A DNA stretch of 8,986 nucleotides from JAUPTX01 sp964550665 (GTDB taxonomy: Bacteria > Patescibacteriota > Minisyncoccia > Phycocordibacterales > CSBR16-119), in contig CAZJZW010000024.1 in assembly GCA_964550665.1 (NCBI GenBank), positions 1 to 8,986 of the forward strand, in the 5' to 3' direction. The notes under the pieces were generated by a model. It did not search any database. It saw nothing but the letters and a program-made list of their open reading frames with translations, and was not told where the DNA came from. Position numbers and translations under genes: made by a program. Below, piece by piece: positions 5,493 to 8,986 of the stretch; position 1 is the first letter of the stretch; each line of letters starts with the position of its first letter.

Positions 5493-8225
5493 ATGGAAGG
5501 TACGTATTTTAAAGAAACACCTAAATTTAATTCTCCACAAGAAGAGATAGATTTTTTACGTCGTCATATAGAAGACCGCGAACGTGAATTACAAGATTCA
5601 GGAGCGCCGAAGTCTAGAGAAGAAGTCTCTAGAGAGGCCGTGTCTGCATATGACATGCTCGATAAAAAAGAAGTTCTACATAAAGATTACCAAGTAGAAG
5701 AAAAGCATGCCGAGCAAATCGTCTTAAAACTAAAACCCGAAGAGCATGATGATAAAATGTCTGAGATTTACGGATATCTTTTAGAGCATGGGATTAAAAA
5801 TACCCTCGACCTCGTAAGCGGGATGAATGATCCTCATATAGAAGATGACTTCCATCGATTTTTGGTTCAATTCCTTCATGCGAATGGAAATATCCCAGGG
5901 CTTAAACAAGAAAGTGCTGAATTTAAATCTTTAAACCTGGCTCTTTTTGAGATTACACTTCCGGGAAACGTCAGAGAAGAAAAAAGAACATTCATCGACT
6001 TTATTACTGGTATGAAGCAGTTCCTTTTGGGTATGCAGTCAATTTCTCGTGGAGAATACAATAAAGAAAAACAATACTATACTTTGGAAATCGCGAACTC
6101 TTCAAGCTCAAATGATTTGGTTATCTATGTTTCTGTTCCGCGAGAGAAAAGAGATCTCTTAGAAAAACAAGTTTTGGCTTTTTACCACAGCGCGAAAATC
6201 AACGAAGTTACTGATGATTACAACGTATTTAGCTCAAAAGGAGAAACAGTCGCTTCATATGCGAAACTTACGAAAGAAGAAGTTTTCCCGATTTCAACAT
6301 ACGAAGACTTGGGTCACGACCCAATGAACGCTATTTTAAATGCCTTTTCAAAACTCGGGCGTGATTCTGAGGGTGCCTCGATACAAATTATCGTCACACC
6401 GATGGGTGAAAGTATTATTAAAAAATTCACTGGTATTTTAGAAAAAATAAAAAAGGGTGAAAAGTTAAAAGATGTTGTAGATGAATACAGCGCAGTTAAA
6501 AAAGAGTTTAAAAACTTTGCTGTTGGAATTTTTAATCCAAAAAAACTAGAACCGAAAGATGAACCAAAAGATATCGACATGGATTTAGTTGAAGCAATAA
6601 ATTTAAAGCTTAAAAGTACTATTGTCAGTACGAATATCAGAATAGTCGCTTCGGCAGAGTCACGTGCTCGAGCAGAAGATATTGTTTCGGACATAGAATC
6701 TTCTTTTGAACAATTTAATAAATCAAAATCAAACAGTTTTAAATTTGAAAGAGTAAAAGGAAATGATTTAGCACCATTTTTACATAATTTTTCTTTTAGA
6801 GTTCCAAATGAACATCAATCACTTTCACTAAACCTAGAAGAACTTTCTACGATCTTCCATTTCCCAATAAGTGAGTCTACAACTCCAGAGCTGAAAGAAT
6901 CAAAAGCAGGCGAAGCTCCAGCTCCGACGAATATGGTGGAAGAGGGAATTCGTCTCGGGATAAATTTTTATCGTGGAAAAGAAACTCCTGTTTTTATGCG
7001 ACCAGAAGACAGACTTCGTCACTTGTATATTGTCGGTCAGACAGGGACAGGTAAGACGGGAATTATGCTTAATATGATTATTCAAGATATCAAAGCTGGC
7101 AACGGTGTTTGTTACATGGATCCGCACGGAAATGATATTGAGAAAATTTTGGCCAATATTCCAAAAGAGCGAATCGATGATGTTATCTATTTTGATCCAG
7201 CTTACACTGCACGTCCAATGGGGCTCAATATGCTTGAGTACGATGTTACAAGACCTGAACAAAAAACGTTTGTTATCAACGAGCTCATGGGTATTTTTAA
7301 CCAGCTTTTCGATATGAAAACAGCCGGTGGTCCGATTTTTGAACAATATTTTAAAAACAGTGCAAACTTGGTGATGGATGATCCAGAAACTGGCTCGACA
7401 CTTCTTGAGATCGGACGAGTTTTATCTGACAAGAAATTCCGAGATATGAAGCTTTCGAAAACAAAAAATCCTCTAGTTAAACAGTTCTGGAAAAACGCCG
7501 AAGCTGCTCAAGGTGAACAAGGTCTTGAAAACTTCGTGCCGTATATCACTTCAAAATTCGATACGTTTATCTCAAATGAAATAATGCGACCGATTATCGC
7601 TCAAGAAAATTCTGCATTTAACTTCCGGGATATTATGGACAACAAAAAGATTCTCCTAGTAAACCTTTCAAAAGGAAGACTCGGTGAAATAAACTCAAAC
7701 CTTCTTGGTCTTATTCTTGTTGGTAAACTTCAAATGGCGGCTCTCTCACGAGCAGATTCTGTTGGTAAAGATTTCTCACCGTTTTATCTATACATCGATG
7801 AATTCCAAAACGTCGTCACACCTTCGATCACTTCGATTCTTTCCGAGGCTCGAAAGTATAAGCTTTCTTTAAACGTTGCTCACCAATACTTAAGTCAGCT
7901 TCCCGATAATATTAAAGATGCCGTGCTTGGAAACGTGGGATCGATGGCGATTTTCCGAATCAGTGCTGAAGACGCAAGCGTTCTGGAAAAGAGAGTTGAG
8001 CCGATTTTCACCGTGGCAGATATTATCAAACTCGATAACCGAAATGCATACATGGCGATGCTAATGGGTGGTCAACCAACAAAGCCTTTCAGTATCAAAA
8101 CAGATAACTGGCCAGCCGGAAACGACTCAATCGTCGCTCCGATTAAAGAAATTTCATTTATGAAATTTGGTCGTCCAAGGGATGAAGTAGAGAATGAAAT
8201 AATGGGGAAATTTGAGAAATACTAA
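5493..8225 (+). CDS. HerA/TraG-like (FtsK-HerA superfamily) ATPase, 910 aa
   Basis: This is a large P-loop ATPase of the type usually labelled DUF87 or type IV secretion coupling protein (VirD4/TraG/TraD-like), which pump DNA or protein with ATP. The C-terminal motor runs from about residue 480: Walker A GQTGTGKT (515-522), CYMDPHGN (540-547), Walker B YLYIDE (D769, E770) followed by FQNV, and a Q-bearing motif NVAHQYLSQL around H797-Q798. The N-terminal half has a short charged helix (about 15-35, EEIDFLRRHIEDRERELQ) and an alpha/beta part starting near LALFEITLP (about 149), which I cannot place with certainty. I see no N-terminal membrane segments or signal peptide, so it is probably soluble. 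Large soluble members like this are common in CPR genomes with an unclear role; DNA uptake, transfer or pilus-linked work are possibilities. It is probably transcribed alone. Confidence 0.85.
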   Translation: MEGTYFKETPKFNSPQEEIDFLRRHIEDRERELQDSGAPKSREEVSREAVSAYDMLDKKEVLHKDYQVEEKHAEQIVLKLKPEEHDDKMSEIYGYLLEHGIKNTLDLVSGMNDPHIEDDFHRFLVQFLHANGNIPGLKQESAEFKSLNLALFEITLPGNVREEKRTFIDFITGMKQFLLGMQSISRGEYNKEKQYYTLEIANSSSSNDLVIYVSVPREKRDLLEKQVLAFYHSAKINEVTDDYNVFSSKGETVASYAKLTKEEVFPISTYEDLGHDPMNAILNAFSKLGRDSEGASIQIIVTPMGESIIKKFTGILEKIKKGEKLKDVVDEYSAVKKEFKNFAVGIFNPKKLEPKDEPKDIDMDLVEAINLKLKSTIVSTNIRIVASAESRARAEDIVSDIESSFEQFNKSKSNSFKFERVKGNDLAPFLHNFSFRVPNEHQSLSLNLEELSTIFHFPISESTTPELKESKAGEAPAPTNMVEEGIRLGINFYRGKETPVFMRPEDRLRHLYIVGQTGTGKTGIMLNMIIQDIKAGNGVCYMDPHGNDIEKILANIPKERIDDVIYFDPAYTARPMGLNMLEYDVTRPEQKTFVINELMGIFNQLFDMKTAGGPIFEQYFKNSANLVMDDPETGSTLLEIGRVLSDKKFRDMKLSKTKNPLVKQFWKNAEAAQGEQGLENFVPYITSKFDTFISNEIMRPIIAQENSAFNFRDIMDNKKILLVNLSKGRLGEINSNLLGLILVGKLQMAALSRADSVGKDFSPFYLYIDEFQNVVTPSITSILSEARKYKLSLNVAHQYLSQLPDNIKDAVLGNVGSMAIFRISAEDASVLEKRVEPIFTVADIIKLDNRNAYMAMLMGGQPTKPFSIKTDNWPAGNDSIVAPIKEISFMKFGRPRDEVENEIMGKFEKY

Positions 8226-8235
8226 TTTGTTTTAT

Positions 8236-8257
8236 AAAAAGCCCGAAAGGGCTTTTT
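8236..8257 (+). terminator. Intrinsic terminator after the ATPase gene
   Basis: AAAAAGCCC (8236-8244), a GAAA tetraloop (8245-8248) and GGGCTTTTT (8249-8257) form a compact GNRA-capped hairpin ending in a T-run. It starts 10 bases after the ATPase stop codon. The flanking A-run makes it potentially bidirectional. Confidence 0.9.
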
Positions 8258-8467
8258 GATTTCTACTTACTTTTGCCTTGAAGCAAAAGTAACAAAAGTT
8301 CAAGACGCGGAAAAATCTAGCTAAAATCCTCATTTGTATGAAGAAAACTGTGAACTTGCTCGACGCTCAAACAGCACAGCTTTTCTACTATCTAAATGAC
8401 GATTTTTCCATACGCTATATTTTAAGCGTCAAGATCTTTTCGATCATTATGTATCGAGAAGTATATA
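8258..8467. repeat. Gene-free stretch rich in inverted repeats, possible dispersed intergenic element
   Basis: No credible gene is seen here. Nested inverted repeats are: TTACTTTTGC (8267-8276) with GCAAAAGTAA (8283-8292); GGAAAAATC (8309-8317) with GATTTTTCC (8401-8409); GACGC (8304-8308) with GCGTC (8426-8430); and ACGCT (8412-8416) with AGCGT (8425-8429). A smaller imperfect palindrome, CTGT...ACAG, lies at about 8348-8374. The outer pairs enclose roughly 8304-8430. The look (an ACTTTTGC/GCAAAAGT hairpin, then TTCAAGACGC, then TAGCTAAAAT) reminds me of intergenic repeats in Bacteroidota and Patescibacteria, but that is memory, not a search. A 48-codon ORF (8338-8484) crosses it and is probably chance. 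Confidence 0.5.
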
Positions 8468-8497
8468 TTGACAAAAAGGTATAAAATGTGCTATAAT
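8468..8497 (+). promoter_or_regulatory. Consensus sigma70-type promoter with extended -10
   Basis: A perfect -35 TTGACA (8468-8473), an 18-bp spacer and a perfect -10 TATAAT (8492-8497), with the TG of an extended -10 at 8489-8490. Transcription should start near 8504, giving a leader of about 112 bases before the ATG at 8616. It is by far the strongest promoter visible in the window, much better than the adk and ATPase candidates. Confidence 0.92.
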
Positions 8498-8510
8498 GTA
8501 AGTAAGTAAA

Positions 8511-8522
8511 GGCTCTTTAATA
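8511..8522 (+). promoter_or_regulatory. boxA-like antitermination element
   Basis: GGCTCTTTAATA matches the E. coli rRNA leader boxA (TGCTCTTTAACA) at 10 of 12 positions, and the following ATT continues the likeness. It lies about 7 bases after the predicted transcription start, so it would be in the RNA. In E. coli boxA RNA is bound by NusB-S10 and makes RNA polymerase resist termination. A role here is inferred from sequence likeness alone. Confidence 0.5.
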
Positions 8523-8526
8523 ATTC

Positions 8527-8552
8527 AAGGATTAAATATGTGTTTACCATAG
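8527..8552 (+). promoter_or_regulatory. Possible leader minicistron MCLP with its own Shine-Dalgarno
   Basis: AAGGA (8527-8531) is spaced 6 bases from ATG (8538-8540), which opens Met-Cys-Leu-Pro and stops at TAG (8550-8552). The last codons and the stop lie in the left arm of the long hairpin (8542-8557), so a ribosome on this ORF would open the stem. This resembles the logic of attenuation leaders, but four codons could also occur by chance. Confidence 0.3.
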
Positions 8553-8591
8553 CTTTCAGTGCTTTTATGAGCTTTGAAAGCTATGGTAAAC
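8542..8591 (+). promoter_or_regulatory. Long perfect stem-loop in the leader RNA
   Basis: GTTTACCATAGCTTTC (8542-8557) pairs perfectly with GAAAGCTATGGTAAAC (8576-8591) over 16 bp, plus a possible A-U and G-U at the top of an 18-base loop. No T-run follows, so it is not a terminator; a second small hairpin (CCACA/TGTGG, 8594-8605) and then the Shine-Dalgarno follow. It could stabilise the mRNA, control translation, or bind a protein. Confidence 0.75.
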
Positions 8592-8615
8592 CGCCACATT
8601 TGTGGAGAGGAAGAA

Positions 8616-8986
8616 ATGGCAAACTGTAAAAACGGAAAAGCTATGGCTACCGCAAAACAGATCCCGCATGTCTCCGGTCTCTTGTTCCAACATCAAGCGA
8701 TTTTGGAGGAGTTATCCACAGACGAACTTCAACAAGCTGGGCAACGTCCTGGCGAGTTCATGAAATGCGCAGTAATGGCGTGGAAGTTGCAGTTGCAACA
8801 GTCCGCTAAAAAAGTAGTCACTAGCTTCCTGAAGATCGTGAAGTCTGGTATCAGTGTGCCATCTTTCTCGGCTGTGAAAACGGCCGACTGCTTCAAGAAA
8901 GGTTTCGCCTACCGTGACAGCGATATCGATAATTGGATGACCAAAGATACGACGGTTTCCAACGCTGGATTGGTAACCTGTTACGA
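8616..8986 (+). CDS. Unrecognised protein, 3' end cut by the window (at least 123 aa)
   Basis: I cannot assign a function. The ORF is open for 123 codons to the window edge. ATG 8616 is chosen because AGAGGAAG (8606-8613) gives a proper Shine-Dalgarno; in-frame ATGs at 8583 (in the hairpin stem) and 8643 are less likely. The visible protein has a helix-prone N-terminal part (LLFQHQAILEELSTDELQQA, about 22-41), then FMKCAVMAWKLQLQQSAKKV (48-67). ISVPSFSAVKTADCFKKGF (79-97) and YRDSDIDNWM (99-108) follow. Four cysteines are scattered (4, 51, 92, 122). No signal peptide or membrane segment is seen. G+C is about 49% by hand count (8641-8940) and both arginines that I checked against neighbours use CGT, unlike the AGA/CGA-rich genes upstream. 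I have a vague memory of CPR paralogous hypothetical proteins with similar YRDSD-type segments, unverified. Confidence 0.8.
   Translation, partial: MANCKNGKAMATAKQIPHVSGLLFQHQAILEELSTDELQQAGQRPGEFMKCAVMAWKLQLQQSAKKVVTSFLKIVKSGISVPSFSAVKTADCFKKGFAYRDSDIDNWMTKDTTVSNAGLVTCY

Noticed and set aside
6900..7346. 148-codon antisense ORF inside the ATPase gene
   Set aside because: It lies opposite the conserved Walker A region and looks like a shadow of the coding strand; no start signals or recognisable domain.
155..8225. Alternative genetic code with TGA as an amino acid codon, as in some CPR lineages
   Set aside because: All genes are full length without in-frame TGA, and family alignments end at TAA or TAG, so recoding is not needed.
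8338..8484. 48-codon ORF starting ATG AAG AAA on the + strand
   Set aside because: It has no Shine-Dalgarno, lies across inverted repeats and runs into the -35/-10 spacer of the strong promoter; the product resembles nothing known to me.
8712..8720. TTATCCACA, a perfect DnaA-box consensus
   Set aside because: A single isolated copy inside a coding region, with no cluster or AT-rich unwinding region; one 9-base match in about 9 kb is compatible with chance.

Overview
The window looks like a piece of a Candidate Phyla Radiation (Patescibacteria, probably Parcubacteria/Paceibacteria) chromosome. Four things point there: an AT-rich spc-type ribosomal protein operon with rpmD (uL30) missing between rpsE and rplO; an S5 with a long low-complexity N-terminal extension and a clipped C-terminus; a short divergent adenylate kinase; and a large soluble HerA/TraG-like ATPase placed right after map, where infA/rpmJ/rpsM usually follow. 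The assignment rests on gene content and recalled family features; no database search was done. All stops are TAA or TAG and no gene needs TGA recoding, so the standard bacterial code fits.

Layout. 1-154 is a noncoding lead-in with a hairpin next to rpsN. 155-4147 is rpsN-rpsH-rplF-rplR-rpsE-rplO-secY, tightly packed on the + strand and closed by a strong intrinsic terminator (4178-4218). 4277-5438 holds adk and map, one base apart; map is interrupted by a run of 100 Ns (5150-5249), an assembly gap. 5493-8225 encodes a 910-aa FtsK/HerA/TraG-type ATPase, probably read from its own leaderless promoter and closed by a terminator (8236-8257). 8258-8467 is a gene-free stretch rich in inverted repeats, resembling a dispersed intergenic repeat. 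8468-8615 is a consensus sigma70-type promoter with a structured leader (boxA-like element, tiny upstream ORF, 16-bp perfect stem, strong Shine-Dalgarno). The leader drives an unrecognised gene from 8616 that runs off the window end.

How it fits together. The ribosomal genes build both subunits, and SecY is the channel through which ribosomes secrete proteins. Adk balances adenine nucleotides and Map trims the initiator methionine. Eight consecutive genes (rpsN to adk) start at ATG with T at -1 and no Shine-Dalgarno sequence. The last gene is different in every respect: strong promoter, good Shine-Dalgarno, about 49% G+C by hand count against roughly 33-40% in spot counts of its neighbours, and different arginine codons.

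The 8258-8986 region is the part most worth following up. Its combination of a boxA-like motif, a minicistron, a long hairpin and a repeat of the hairpin arm inside the coding start suggests an undescribed regulated gene cassette.
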